From Chromera velia (Eukaryota > Sar > Chromeraceae), in the NCBI GenBank assembly GCA_018398765.1, contig JAHBMJ010004679.1, forward strand, positions 1 through 64,000: 64,000 bases of DNA, in the 5' to 3' direction. Numbering within the stretch: the stretch's first letter is position 1; each line of letters opens with the position of its first letter. Of this stretch, positions 39,308 through 51,081 are shown one piece after another. The translations under genes and the position numbers were made by a program. The notes beneath the pieces are model-generated. The model saw nothing but the letters and a program-made list of their open reading frames with translations. It was not told where the DNA came from and did no database searches.

Positions 39308-39315
39308 GTCGAGGA

Positions 39316-40834
39316 TACACTGGAACTAGAGTCTGATGATGAGGTGACTTAACCCACCAGCCATCGTGTCCCAATGGCAAAGTAGTCTGTGAGCATTCAT
39401 GTCATATTATAAGCTAGGAGCACGCTAGCGAATGCTCAGTTAAAGTGGCTGAACTTTAGGACTACTAGTTAGCAAAACACTGCTCCCTAGGATCGATCAG
39501 TCCGGTCCTAGACATACAACAATGAGGGTATTAGCCTTTCGGGCGTCTCTCTGAAGAAGAAGCGAGAAGTACCGCCTTACCCGCTCCTTGGCCTGTCCTA
39601 CCCCCCTACCTCCTCGGGCTTCCTGTCTCTCTCCGTGTTTACACACTTCTTCTATCGACATATGCTCCAGTATGCTCCAGTCGCCTATACCAGAGATCAC
39701 TCAGTCTCCCCCGCGGCACAAGGAGAATTTCTGGAATCTTTTATATTATAATGATTTATGAAATAATAACTGTGATTTTAAAAACTTTTGACTCATTTAA
39801 TTAAATCATACTTATATATGAAAAAATAGTTGTAGAGCGTATGCGCGGAGTGTATGCGCACATGCACATATGAACAAAGCCTGCATGCATGACCTCACGA
39901 GAAAAATGTACAGCTGTACACAAACTCCTAGACAAACTCATATAAACTATGCATCGTAACCTTAGCCATGCAAGCCGAAACCGTCAAGCTATGTCTCGCC
40001 TTATTGTAGACTACCAGTATCTCCTAAGCGATTGCAACACTCCCGAGCAGCAGTTTGTGCCTGAACCACTCTAGGAACCACTGTGCACCCCTAGTAGGGT
40101 GAGTGAGTGAGTGAGGTGAGTGAGTGAATGAGTAAGTGAGTGAGTGAGTGAATGAGGTGAGTGAGTGAGTGGCTGGGTGGGGTGAGTGAGTGAGTGGGTG
40201 GGTAAGGTGAGTGAGGGAGGTGAGTGAGTGAGTGAGTGAGTAATTGAGTAAGTGAGTCTAGGAGTAAGTGAGTGAGTGAGTGAGTGAATGAGTGAGTGAG
40301 GGAGTGAGGTAAGTGATCGAGTGAATGAGATGAGTCTGAACTTCAACGACTTTGAAGATTTCAAGCTAGTCACTTTAAAAGTCTAGGATCACTTCAATTT
40401 TTGTCTAAAAATTTTATTATACCTTACTTACTCTAACTATTTCATCATAATAAGAACCATGTTGGTGTATGATCGACTAGTGGGCTTAGCAGACAGATTC
40501 GCGTACGTTGGACTTTATCAGTCAGGAGGAATGTCAGTCCAGTACCAAGCACAATCACTAGACAAAGACAACGATCACATTCTTTGGGTGTGAGGATGCA
40601 CATCAATCGATCAGTCGCTGCATGCCAATGAATATGATAGGCCCGCACGCATGCCATCCAGGGCCGACTGACAGGCACTACAGGGGCGGCGCACTGGTTG
40701 TACTGCAAGGTACGAGGCTGACCCGCGATGCACATAAGCAAACACAAGCCAGATGTTAGGTATGAACCAGGGTAGTTCATAACACATCACACCTATTGTG
40801 ATACAATTATTTGTGTCACTAGTACTAGTGTATA
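39316..40834. other. Intergenic with repeats, no gene
   Basis: AT-rich sequence without a recognisable gene. An open minus-strand frame at 40,780-40,445 (111 codons) ends just left of the LTR but matches nothing I know. A GTGA array fills 40,098-40,336. Confidence 0.5.
40098..40336 (+). repeat. (GTGA)n array, intergenic
   Basis: About 240 bp of GTGA units with GTAA, GGGA and GTGG variants. It is the third and longest GTGA array in the window and the only one outside a gene. Confidence 0.9.
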
Positions 40835-41438
40835 ATGAAATGAACTAGAAAGGTCCAGGCAAGGACATCAGTCTAGTTATTTACACGGTTCTCTATACAG
40901 GAATAATAATGTAAGACGTTTGTCCGGTTTCTGCTCTCATTAATTGAGAGTTGTTCCATCGAATCACCCTGAGTGTTTCACTAAGCAACTTCACGATATG
41001 GATTGTCAATGACACATGCATTTTCTCCGTAATACTTCAAGCTCCGCCGCACCGATAGGTAACGCAGCGGCTCGGGACTGGCCAAGTCGGGCCGACTAAT
41101 GTACGCCCGCCTCCTCTCTATATAGGGTGTTGTGTCACAATTTGAATTGTGTCACACTATATAGTTTGAGTGCATGTAGTCGAGGAGTGATTCTAGGCCT
41201 AATATAGGTTTAAATTTAATTTTAGATAAAGTGCTAATACCTTTTCTTAATGAACCTTCTCGTTCTTCTCCTTCTTCTGAGCTTCTACAAAGCTCCTGCA
41301 GCTACAGCGGCAACCAGTTTGCCAGTAAATTCTCAGTGATTGTTTTTTTGTATTCAGGAGTGAACTGTGGGCGGAGTTCTCGTTATTTGACTTCTTCCGT
41401 CTCCGTCTCTTCTTCTCAAACTCTTTCCTCCCGTAGGG

Positions 41439-43960
41439 ATGGCAGATCCACAGGGAAGTGGAAGTGCCCAAAAGGCCCAGCAGGAGGCTGGAGACCAGAG
41501 CAAGCCCGGGGGGGAGGACGGGCGCGGGGCAGGGCACGCGGACGCGTCTGATGATGCCGAGGTTACGCTGAAAGATATTTTCCGGTCTCAACAAAGAATG
41601 AAAAAGAAAATAGATGAGAGAGAGAGAAAGTCAAAGGAAAATCAGGACAAGTTAAACAACGAAGTCCAAGGGCAGGGCAAGAAAATCTAGAAAGCGGAGA
41701 CGAGGATCTCCAAACTTGAGAAGAGAGAGACGGGTCGTATGATTGATGATGAGTTCGAGGCGAGAGAAAGAAAGATCGGTGATCTCGTCATTCATGGTTT
41801 CGACTTCTCTCGATGCACTGCGGTCACGGTCGCCTCTATCACAGATTATGAGAAGGAAAGGAAGAAAGAAGTGCTTGACGGAAACGGAAGATGGGTGAAG
41901 CAGGTCGCTTTCCCTCAACAGAGGAAGGACTTCTCATCCTTTGCCCCCGTTCGTCTGTTCTTCTCCGATCTGGCCAAGGCCGCCGGAAAGGAGAACCCCT
42001 CCCAGGTCTCCCAGCAACTCCAGATCCGTCACTTCAGGTATTGGACAGAGAAAGACGGGGGACACAAGGCCGAGATCACTCTGGATTCCGGTGATCGGGG
42101 GGACTGGATGGATATAGTGGATTCGGTGAAGGAGAGGGAGGGAGTAAATAGGGATGGGTCGATCTTCTGGCCCCCCGCAGACTCTAGTTCCCTCTCAACG
42201 GACAAGAGGGCATCCACGGGGAGGGTCTTCATCCATCGGGGTACCACCCCACTGTTCCGTCTCTTCGTGCGGGTGCAGAAAGCCCTCGATGCGGAGGCGG
42301 AGGGGGAGGCCTCCTTCGCCCAACAAGCCCTCATCTCCAAATACGCCCAGGTCTACCAGGATTGGAATGCTGCAACCAAGGGGCTTAAGGGGGAGAGAGT
42401 CGTCACCCGTCATCTCTATAAGTTTCTGCAGGAGTGGCAGACCAGTCTGCCAGACAGGGAAGAGAGGGATGGGAATGATAAAAGAGAGGGCAGGGGTAGG
42501 GACCCCGTTCTCAAGAGCAGTTGGAGGTCCCCCGGTTTCGCCGAAGACAGTCTATCCCCAAAGCCCGTCAAGGCGGACAGACCGGGTGCGCCGAAACGTG
42601 GGGCAAGGAGGTTCGGGGGGAATCCGGGCACGGTCGAGAAAGACCAACATGCTCGGTCGAAGTTCGGGGGTGAGTGCATCCCGATGAGAGGTGGCTTCGG
42701 GGAGGTGTCTAAGGGGGCCTTTCGCTCTGGGTTGTTCGGGGCTGACGAGTGGGAAGGGGGGCCCGCAGCTGAAGAGGATGAGATGAAAAGCACACACTCC
42801 AGAGCAGAGGGGTGTGCGATGGGGCAAGTCACGTTCTTCCCGAGATCATTAGCACAGCAGCGCTCTCAGGCCTCCCCACCCACCGATGTATCTATGGGAA
42901 CGGGTCCATCAGGAACAGATGCCTCTGTTGTACAGAGCCTTATGCACATCAATGGACTGAAGGGGGGAGAATCGGGGGAAGGGGACGGGGGGGCGCGGCC
43001 CCCCCGGCATTGAACTACCCTCAGGGGAGGAAAGGCGGCAGGACCTTTTCTCTTTGCAGATCATCTCAACCTGCGACATGGCAGTCTCGGGGGCTCCTGC
43101 CAATCAAAGAGCCCCTACCCTACCCAAACTAATTTCTCCCTCCTGCCCTAGCTCCTGCCGACGACTCGTTACGCCTGTCCCTCTGCCCATCCCTCCAGCC
43201 TGCCGACGACTCGTTACCCCAGTCCCCCTGCCCATCCCTACAGCTTGCTGATGAGAGAAGCGTGTTGCCTGTCTGCCTGCCTGCAGCAGCCTCGGCTTTG
43301 CCTCCCCAGCAGCCCCCCTCCAAACCCGGTCCCCTCGATTTGAACGAGTTGCAACTGGCTCGGGACCGGAAACCAAGAGAAGGCAAAGCTCCTCCCTGCC
43401 AACTATGCCGCGCACATCAACCAGAGATTGGGGAGGAGCGGGCCCGGTGGGTCGATTCTCCTGTGCTTTTGTCAACCGTTTCCGACAGTCAGACAGAAAG
43501 GGAAACAGACACAGACAGCCAAGTAGGTGGCGGAATAGATAGCCTGATGCAAGGACACTTTTTGGCATGCAGAGAAATGAATTGACAGAAAGGAAATGAT
43601 CTCTCCTCCGCCCTCACACCCCTCACAAAAAGAAGACTTAGTCAGCCAGATATGCAGACGGAGTCAATCTTATCGCTGAGAAGAAGGTTGGATAGAAAGG
43701 TAAAGAGGCAGCCCGCTCTGTTATATAAACTCATTCTGGCCCGTTCTCTCTCCTTCCCTCTCTGTGCAGGGAAAGAAGAACATGCCGAAAATGACCCTCG
43801 AGCGGATATAGATTTCCCCCCCCTTTGCTCGATGCCCCCCCCTCCTAGATTTTACCCCAGGTGGGACGGGTTGCCTTGTGCTGACCAGGCCTTTGCAGGA
43901 ATTCCTGAGCCGGAGGTATGGAGAACTGTGCAGAAAGGAAAGGGGAGGGTTCGTTCTTAG
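41439..43960 (+). pseudogene. LINE ORF1
   Basis: ATG at 41,439. An acidic N-terminus (MADPQGSGSAQKAQQEAG) is followed by a long Lys/Glu/Arg coiled-coil-like segment (about 41,560-41,770), interrupted by an in-frame TAG at 41,688. Then comes a globular part (KIGDLVIHGFDF, LFFSDLAKAAGKENPSQVS, LQIRHFRYW) with an RRM-like look as in L1 ORF1p. The frame closes at 43,011 (TGA) in a G-run. A neighbouring frame then continues with proline-rich and CQLCRAH-containing sequence, with stops at 43,130 (TAA) and 43,583 (TGA), to 43,960. I read this as one ORF1 with a frameshift and stops. A 45-bp tandem duplication lies at 43,158-43,247. RNA binding is inferred from position and coiled coil. Confidence 0.65.
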
Positions 43961-43990
43961 AAGGCAGAAAGACATGCAGTTAGACAGACG

Positions 43991-45655
43991 ATGAGCACCA
44001 ACAGATGGAGCACACTTCAGGTAGAAACAGATGAGTTCGCAGAAAAGCTTTGTACAGATACATTAGGCAGACGGCCTTCTCAGTGTCTTTCCTTCTTCCC
44101 TCACTCTCGAGGGGAAACTTCATGGAAGAAGAGGCAGACACAGAGGAAAAAGATGAGAAGAAGGTCTAATAAGAGCAGAGAAAGGGCACGGACAAGCAAG
44201 AATCTAGATAGGCAGCAACGAATTAACCATACGTGTTTACTGTATGATGCATCCTTTCCATGTACATGTCTTCCTCCGTGCCTCTCTCTCCCTGTTGCCT
44301 CTCAGTTTGTTTTTGGTCGGTCCTCATCTGTTATCCTTCCTCCTTCTTTTGTATCCATGGATTCTTGTCATGGTTCTGTTCAACCCTCCGCCCCAACCCT
44401 CTGCTCGCCTCCATTGCTTTCCCCTTCCCCATCTTATTTTCTTCCCCCCCCGCCACCTCCCTCTCTGCCTCCTTCCCCGGAGGCTCCTCGTCCCCCTCCT
44501 GAACCTCCTCCTCCTCCTCCTCACTTTGCTGTTCCTGCTCCTTCTCTACCTGTCTCACTTCCATTTCCCCTCACTCCACCTCCAGTGGCACCCCCTCCTT
44601 TTTGCTCCTCTCTGTCCTCTCTGCCTGTTGTTCAAGCGGCCTGCGGACCATGTGATGGTGTTCTTCATGGTGCTTCTTTCTTCTTCTCAGCTTCTTCTCT
44701 CCCTCTCCCTCTGCCCATCCGTTCTCGTTCTGCTTTTTCCTTCCTACCCCCCCCGCAGAGAGAATGTGGACAGGGGGAGCAGCAGTCGTACAGACAGGCC
44801 TCAGGTAGCAAATTGGGGGACGGAGAGAAAAGTAAAGAGAGGGAGAGATATGATGTAAAGGAGAGAAATGAAAAGAGAGAGAATGGCAGGGAAAAGCCCG
44901 ACAAGCAGGGCCGTAACAGACGGGGGGGGAACCATAAAGGGAAATGTTGTAACTGCAAGGCTTTAGCAGGCGGATGTCGTCTGTCATCTAGATGCTCATG
45001 TGCTAGAGGGTCGGAATCTCTCCCAGCAAGACCCTGCATCGATTGCGACTGTCTCGAAAAAGGGTGCTGCAATAACCCCCTAAATGCAAAGAATCTCATA
45101 TCCGCCCCTCAACGAGAGCTGCATGAGGACAGACAACAAGAAAGAGAACGCCGTAGGAGGAGACATGAGCGTGATTTTCTATCCTTGCCTTCCCCCTCTT
45201 CCTCTTCTTCTGTCTCTGATTCTTCCTTCTCTTCTTCTAAATCTTCTGATGACAGGGATGAGGAGGACCGAGCCCTCATATATGGAGGCTCACGCTCTTC
45301 TGCAAGAATTCGTACAGTGAGGGGCGGAAAGGGAAAGAGAAGAGAATATGATTTTTGGAGGAGGGGTGCTTCCGACTTCGCATGGATAAGCGCAGATCAA
45401 CTAAAGAAAGACGAGAAGCGTCTGGTGTGTGCTTTCTGGGCCGGTCGCAGGGAAGCATGCAGACTCAGAAAGTGTGAAGTTTTAGACCGACAAAAGCGTC
45501 ATGCAGGTTCTCCTTCCAACCTTCCCCCTCCTCCGGTTGCAGTGTCGTCGTCGTCCTCCTCCTCCTCCTCCTCCTCCTCCTCTTCTCCTTCTTCCTCATC
45601 CTCCTCTTCTTCTTCTTCTTCTTCTTCTTTTTCTTCTTCTTCTTCTTTTTCTTCT

Positions 45656-45687
<32 letters not shown>

Positions 45688-48600
45688 TTCTGCTTCTGTT
45701 TCTTTTTCTTCTTCCTCTTCTGCTTCGGCTTTTGCATATGCTTCTGCTTCTGCCCTACCGATGCGCCCCTCTGCAACCTCTTCAATCCCTCAATGGGTCT
45801 TTCAGCCGTCCCTCCCCTGCCTTCTCTTTTCTTCTGCATCTTTATCCTCCCACAATGTTTTCTCTCCTTCTTACGATGTGAGGTCTGGTCTTATGGCTTC
45901 AGGAAGAAGGAAACTCACAATAAAAACGGTAAATGTGGGGGGGCTGGGGTCATGCATACGAAACAAGGCTCTCAAGCAGTGGCTGGCCGCTTGCCAGGCA
46001 GACATTGTGGTATTGACGGAAACGAAGTGCCCCTCCATGCCCGTAAGAACATCCACTCACACAGGGTATAATTTCGATCACTTTGAGTGGTTGAGAAGGA
46101 AAATTAAGGCGGAAGGGTCGAGAAAGAAAGCCGCAACCATCAGGGAAGCAAGGACAGGGGGTGTATGCATCCTAGTCAGGAATTCTTTAGTTCATGAACT
46201 GCAGCCAAGGTGGGAGCTGGTGGGTCAAAATCTGGTCCGTCTGTCAGTGAATGTGCCTTCTCCCTCAGAAGGGGGGGAGTCAGCCATGAGAGTCCTCCAT
46301 ATCTTCAGTGTGTACTTTCTACCTAGAGGGTCTGACCTGAGACAGAGAGACAGGGAGCAAAGAGACAGAGAGAGAGAGGGTGTGATCGATACACTGTGTC
46401 AGGTACCTCTCGAGGATTTGCGTATCCTAGTTGGGGACATGAACGGTAAGCTGGGGACTCGGGTGCCGGAAGGGCTGACTTGGGAAAGAATGCTATGTCC
46501 CACTGATGAAAGCAGAGAAGAGAACGAAGTTGATGCTTGCAAGCCCTCTCGATTGTCAGCCTGCAGCCATGGCAGTCAACCTGACAAGCAAGGGAATTGG
46601 CTGATCCGTCTTTGTGAACGCTCTAACTTAATTCCTCTCCACGGCCTGTCCTTGAAATGTGAGAGGCTGGGTGTTGATATCTCCTTTCCGGGCCCGTGCA
46701 CCTTTTTTAAAGCAGAAGAAGAAACAACAGCGATTGATCACTTTTTTGTAGATTATTTTCTTTTGACAGCCTGGTCCTCTGCTACTTCAAACCTGGAGGC
46801 TGACTTTGCCCCTCAACATGTTGTTCTTTCTCTTTCTTTTTTTCTTGATTCATCTCCTCCCCTTATGTCTTCTGATCCTCCGCATGCCCCCACGGGCAAA
46901 AAGAATTTCTCTTTTCTCCCCCCTCTCCTCACTGTTAATAGAACTTCCCCGGTGACTGATGATGAAATGATTCCTCTCGCCAGAGCGGTCCTGCCGTTTT
47001 TTGAGACGGTTTTTCCCGGCCTGTTCGACAGAGGGGTAAACGAACTACGTAAAAGAGGTCAAGTTGTTCCCCTTATCCCATCTCCCCCTGACCCACCACC
47101 CCTTCCCCCACAACCACCTCCCCCTCAGAATGCTCCCCCCCCCAACTCTCTCAGCAAAGCTTCTTATCTTGACCAATTGGAACAGTTGGGTCTTTCCTGG
47201 GAAGAAAGGCTGGCAGACAGTAAAGTGGGTGCAGTGGTAGACAGGGGAAAGGCATCCAAGAAAAGAAGACAGTCTGGGAGAAAGCAAAGCACCCGTCAGG
47301 CTTGGTGGGACCCTCAATGCCGCCCGATTCATTTGAAGGTGAAGGAGGCAGAGGAAAAGGCTAGACATGTTCTAAACCCTTCTCACCCTCTGCAAAAAGA
47401 ATGTGTCAAACTGAGAAGGGAAAGAGCTCGACTGTTTACAGCAAAAAGGAGTAAGCTCGAGCAACAGATAGCAGAGAGGCTAGATAGAGAAGCAGCAGTT
47501 GACCCCTCGAAAGTTTGGCAATGGAACAGGAAAATCAAAACACAGAGGGGAGGGGATAATAAACCCGCTGTATCTTCTTTCACTCAGTTCTGGGCAGGGG
47601 TCTTCGACGGTCCTGGTCTTCCGCCTGCACCTGTTGGTCTGGCCTTCCCCCCTCCCTCTCAGCCCGCCTTCTCTATACACATGATCGAGGAAACAGGGAA
47701 AGGAATTGACCCAAAGAAGGCGCTGGGTTTAGATGGGGTTGGCTCCTGTCACCTCTCGTTATGTTTTGGTTTTTCTCCTCTCTCCCGCTTGCTGCTCTTC
47801 GTCTTTTTTAATTTGTTTCACCTTTTTTCTTTTTAGCCTGAACGCTGGAATGTATTGCGCATTGCACCCATCCCCAAGGGCCCGCCGAGTCTCGACTGTA
47901 ACGAATGGCGCCCGATCTACATTGTGGGGCTTCTGGGTAAGATTTTTGCTTTATTCATGGACTCAAAGATCAGGAAAGAGGTGAAAATTGACGAAAGGCA
48001 GCTCGGCTTCAGACAGGAGGTAGGGACAAAGGAGGCCTTCGCTGCTCTGTCTTCGTTAATTCTCAGCTCTAAAAAGAAGAAAAGCGTTTGTTGATTTCAG
48101 CAAGGCGTTTGATACAGTTCCTCGGGTCAAAATGTTAGAGAGGCTCAGGGAGGAAGGAGTAAGCCAAGCCGATGTTTGGATGATTCATTCGATGTATAGT
48201 CAGGTGAAGGCTCGGGTGGATGGGGCAACAGAATGCTTTGCAGAAGGCGGAGGAGTAAAACAAGGCGATCCTCTCTCTCCTCTCCTCTTTTTTCTTTTCA
48301 TCAACAATCTGCATAAGTCTATCAGCTCCGATAATGAAAACAGGAATCAAAGCTCGGCTGGGGGTACTGATAGAGAGACTCCTGTGAGACTATCTGACGT
48401 TTTAATCGAAAGCATCAGATATGCTGACGACCTTGTTCTGTTTGCTCACAGTGCTTCTAACTTGCAGAAATGCCTGTCTCGCCTCGAGGACTATTGTAAG
48501 AAACACGGCCTGAAGGTGAATTTAAAGAAGACAAAAGTTATGCGTCTCTCCTCCCCCCACCCCGATCTAGTGCCCCGGACCCCTTTTCTTTATGAAGGCA

Positions 48601-49793
48601 GACCAGTGGAAGCGGTGAGTAAATATAAGTATTTGGACAACTAGGTTTTTGAGGGTGGGGACCTTAGCAAGACAGTCGAAGCCCGCATTGAGGCGGCAGA
48701 GAAAGCTTTGGGGGCGGTGTTTGGTACTCTCTCTTCTCTGGGCTTTGTTTCTCCCTTTTTTAAAATTACTTTGTTCAAGGCCCTCTGGCTGCCAGTCGCG
48801 CTGTATCGACTGGAAACGATCCCGCTGAGAAAGACAGATGTTGCCGGCCTCGATGCATTACAGTTACGTTTTGTTCGATGTTGTTTTGGTCTCTCCCATC
48901 ACTCCTTTGTTTCGCCTTCCCTTCTCTCTTTCTCTCTCGAGCCATTCAGTTCTCTACTTGGTAAGTTGAGTGGGGGCTTCATCCAATGCATCAAATCGAT
49001 CGACCATGCTCTACCCTGGGCAGTGTGGAATGAGTGCTTGGCTGGCTCATGTGAACCCTTCGTTAAGACAGTAAAATGGCTAGCCGTTCCATTAGATTGC
49101 TCCCTTTTGTGGCCTGCATTGCCAAGCACAGTGGGGGACAAGTTTAAAGGGAAGGGCAAGGGCAGAAGGAAAAGGGCGGTAAAAAAGATCGTAGAGGGTG
49201 CCTGGCTGTCCGACTGGTTGAAAGAAGAAACTAGAAACGTTAGAGACAGAGACGGAATTTTTCCCTACCTTGCGAATCTCTCCCCTTTCCAATCAGAGAA
49301 TCCGTCCAGACAGCGTTTGGCCATGCACCTTCTGAGTGAAAGGAAATGGCGTCCGAGAAGTGAAATGATAGAGTGCAGTGTTGAACCTCTGCTAAAGAGT
49401 CTATTGTAGTCCTCCGCAGGCTTCCATATGCTTTTCAGGGCTCTCACAGGGGGGGATATAGATAGAACCCAACCGGAACGGCTGTGCGATAAATGTTTTT
49501 CCCCCTCATGTGTGATCAAAGATGAGGTTCATGTTCTGACGGAATGTAAGGACACAAAAAGGGAACGAAACAGGCTGAAAGAACTGTACGAAATTGCGAA
49601 GCAGAAAACACCCATTGACATAAGAATACAGATCGCACAACGCGTTGTAGGTGCAACCGGGAGAGGCACTTCTGATAATAAGAAAAAAATGAAGGATATG
49701 GTGTTGCTGTTGTGCACAATTCTGCCTAGAAACGGTTCCAAAGCTATAGCCGACTGTCTCAAGAAGGTCCATTCTGTCGATAAGGCAAGTTGA
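43991..49793 (+). pseudogene. LINE ORF2: endonuclease and reverse transcriptase
   Basis: Open from 43,991 to a TAG at 47,834. The same frame resumes with PERWNVLRIAPIPKG, shifts by one base near 48,080 in an A-rich run, and continues to 49,793 with further TAG codons at 48,642 and 49,407. Domains in order: a proline-rich stretch (44,360-44,640); a cysteine cluster (about 44,939-45,085: CCNCK, GGCRLSSRCSC, CIDCDC, GCCNN) like a CXC/tesmin motif; a polyserine run; an APE endonuclease (from 45,905: KTVNVGGLGS, LTETKC, LVGDMNGKLG, AIDHFFVDY); reverse transcriptase (FVDFSKAFDTVPR, GGGVKQGDPLSPLLF, RYADDLVLFAHS, LKVNLKKTKVM); and a C-terminal zinc motif (CDKC, then DEVHVLTEC, 49,480-49,555). All catalytic motifs are still readable, so the copy is fairly young but dead. 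Confidence 0.9.
45541..45740 (+). repeat. TCC/TCT microsatellite encoding polyserine
   Basis: A run of TCC and then TCT triplets inside LINE ORF2, read as a long serine tract with Phe and Pro interruptions. It lies between the cysteine cluster and the endonuclease and is in frame. A smaller serine-rich block lies at 45,190-45,245. Confidence 0.9.
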
Positions 49794-49917
49794 GGTGAAT
49801 CGATCCGATTGACAGGCAGGCTTCCTCATCCTCCCCCCCCATGAATGTATACTCTGGGTTGTCCTCAAAGCCTTGCTAGTGGCTTGGGATTTGGCGTCGC
49901 TAAATCTAGGATTTAAC

Positions 49918-49945
49918 CCTCAATCATCATCATCATCATCATAAA
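49918..49945 (+). repeat. (ATC)n tail of the LINE
   Basis: CTCAATC followed by about seven ATC units marks the LINE's 3' end; LTR sequence resumes directly after it. Microsatellite tails replace poly-A in several LINE groups. Confidence 0.8.
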
Positions 49946-50074
49946 AACTTGAAATAATACTATAGAACTAACACTTACTTGAAAAGCTCTAGTAAAGGTT
50001 TCCCCAGGCTAATCTAGTAAAGGGTTCTTCAGGCTCTATAAGTCTTAGATTCTATAAGTAGCTGATTACATGCA

Positions 50075-50096
50075 TTCCTTTCTTTTTTTTTTTTTT
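50075..50096 (-). other. Copia polypurine tract
   Basis: On the minus strand this is an A-rich tract ending AAAGAAAGGAA, directly before the LTR start TGCATGTAAT. Its position matches the plus-strand priming site of LTR elements. Confidence 0.55.
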
Positions 50097-50547
50097 ACAG
50101 AACAATCGGAGATGGGGTCGACATGACAGAAGGAGAGGAGAGAGAAGTGAAAAAAGGGAGTAAAAGCTCAATGGATATTGGCTTTGTCAAGGGGTCAGCC
50201 ACGTTGGAATGGGAAGAGACGAACGAAAGGCGGATGGAAGCTTCATCTAGCGCATCACGGAGGGAAAGGGTGTATAAAACGAGTGTGCAGGGCGATTTTT
50301 TGATGATGCAGAGCTGAAGTGACTCGATGACGGATTAGAGGGCATGCTCGGTCGGACGGGGCATCTCACTAAAAACCAGCTTCAGCAAGTCATCGGAGTC
50401 TACCGCCACTTTAGCCGTGACTCCTGCTTTTCAGACGCACCTCAAGATAGGCAAAAGGCACTCTAAGAAATCAACGAGGTCATGAGCAGCGTTATGGTAG
50501 AGTTTAGCTCGGGTGGAAGACCGGGCGACTCGCTTTTGGGAAAATGC

Positions 50548-51081
50548 CTACCAGTGCAGGATGGCAGACTTCAAAGTGAAGAGCCATCCAGACTGTGAAT
50601 ACACATTTCCGGCAGACCCCAATGCGGCATCGCTCCATGACTTAGTGGAGAGGGGGGATAATGTGGAAGGGATATCAGAGTGAGAGATACGGAGGATGCG
50701 GGAGGTGGCGGTGCATTGGGCATAATGGAGAAGGGAAAGGAGATAATTAGCGTCGGCGTGAGTGGGAGTGGAGAAATGATGGCTCAGTTGATTGCACCCT
50801 TGTAACAAGTTAGGGCGAGTGTCTCGTGCAACCCATGAAAGACATCCCAGCCTTTCACGAAAGGCTTTTCCTTCCTGGGCTGTCAAGTGATGGGGCGGTT
50901 CGGAGGGAAGCTTGCGAGATGATGGAGGGAGGGGGAACAAATCAAGAGGAGGAATGGGGGCGGAAGAGGGAACGGAAACAGAAAAATCTGCAGAATCCCC
51001 AATACCTTCAGGGAGAGGGAGAGACAGGAGGTACTCGGTTTGGTGGATGTGCACGGAGTCCCGTGATATATTGAAATCCAT
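50548..51081 (-). pseudogene. Copia end of RT and RNase H region (fossil)
   Basis: Contains LGCLSWVARDTRPNL, which matches the conserved copia block before RNase H, and SWSDAALGS at the start of RNase H. Lies just right of the polypurine tract, as expected for copia order. Confidence 0.75.

Larger units (their letters stand above)
41239..49945 (+). mobile_element. Near full-length APE-type LINE
   Basis: An 8.7-kb non-LTR retrotransposon with a 5' leader (41,239-41,438), ORF1, ORF2 (endonuclease, reverse transcriptase, C-terminal zinc motif), a short 3' region and an (ATC)n tail. It sits inside the left LTR of the copia element, so it is the younger of the two. No clear target-site duplication. 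It is no longer active as read: ORF1 and ORF2 both carry stops and frame changes (see those entries). The clade is not settled from sequence alone; the two-ORF layout, APE endonuclease and microsatellite tail would suit an L1-, Tad- or L2-like group. Confidence 0.9.
40835..50074 (-). repeat. Left (3') LTR of the copia element, split by LINE
   Basis: Starts TGAAAT at 40,835, runs to about 41,238, and resumes after the LINE at about 49,946. It ends near 50,074 in TGCA, beside a polypyrimidine run. It matches the LTR at 59,990 over both parts, including the CTCTATATAGGG stretch, two direct TTGTGTCACA-type boxes and, after the LINE, AACTTGAAATAATACTATAG. Its right tail differs from that of the other LTR. 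Confidence 0.8.

Noticed and set aside
39330-39420. A possible tRNA or tRNA-derived SINE head.
   Set aside because: No convincing A and B boxes and no cloverleaf by eye.
37934-41238. The 40,780-40,445 minus frame as part of the copia coding region.
   Set aside because: It lies outside the LTR on the left and shows no copia motif.
47740-47836. A possible spliceosomal intron in LINE ORF2 ending TTTTTCTTTTTAG before CCTGAACGC.
   Set aside because: The translated stretch before the TAG still fits the helix that precedes the reverse transcriptase core, and the frame is the same on both sides, so a single stop codon is the simpler reading.
41439-49793. All in-frame stops in LINE ORF2 (47,834, 48,642, 49,407) and the first in ORF1 (41,688) are TAG, which could hint at a reassigned or read-through UAG.
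   Set aside because: The likely continuation of ORF1 also holds TAA (43,130) and TGA (43,583) plus a frame change, and ORF2 has a frameshift near 48,080. Ordinary decay explains this. The confirmed host genes give no sign of sense UAG.
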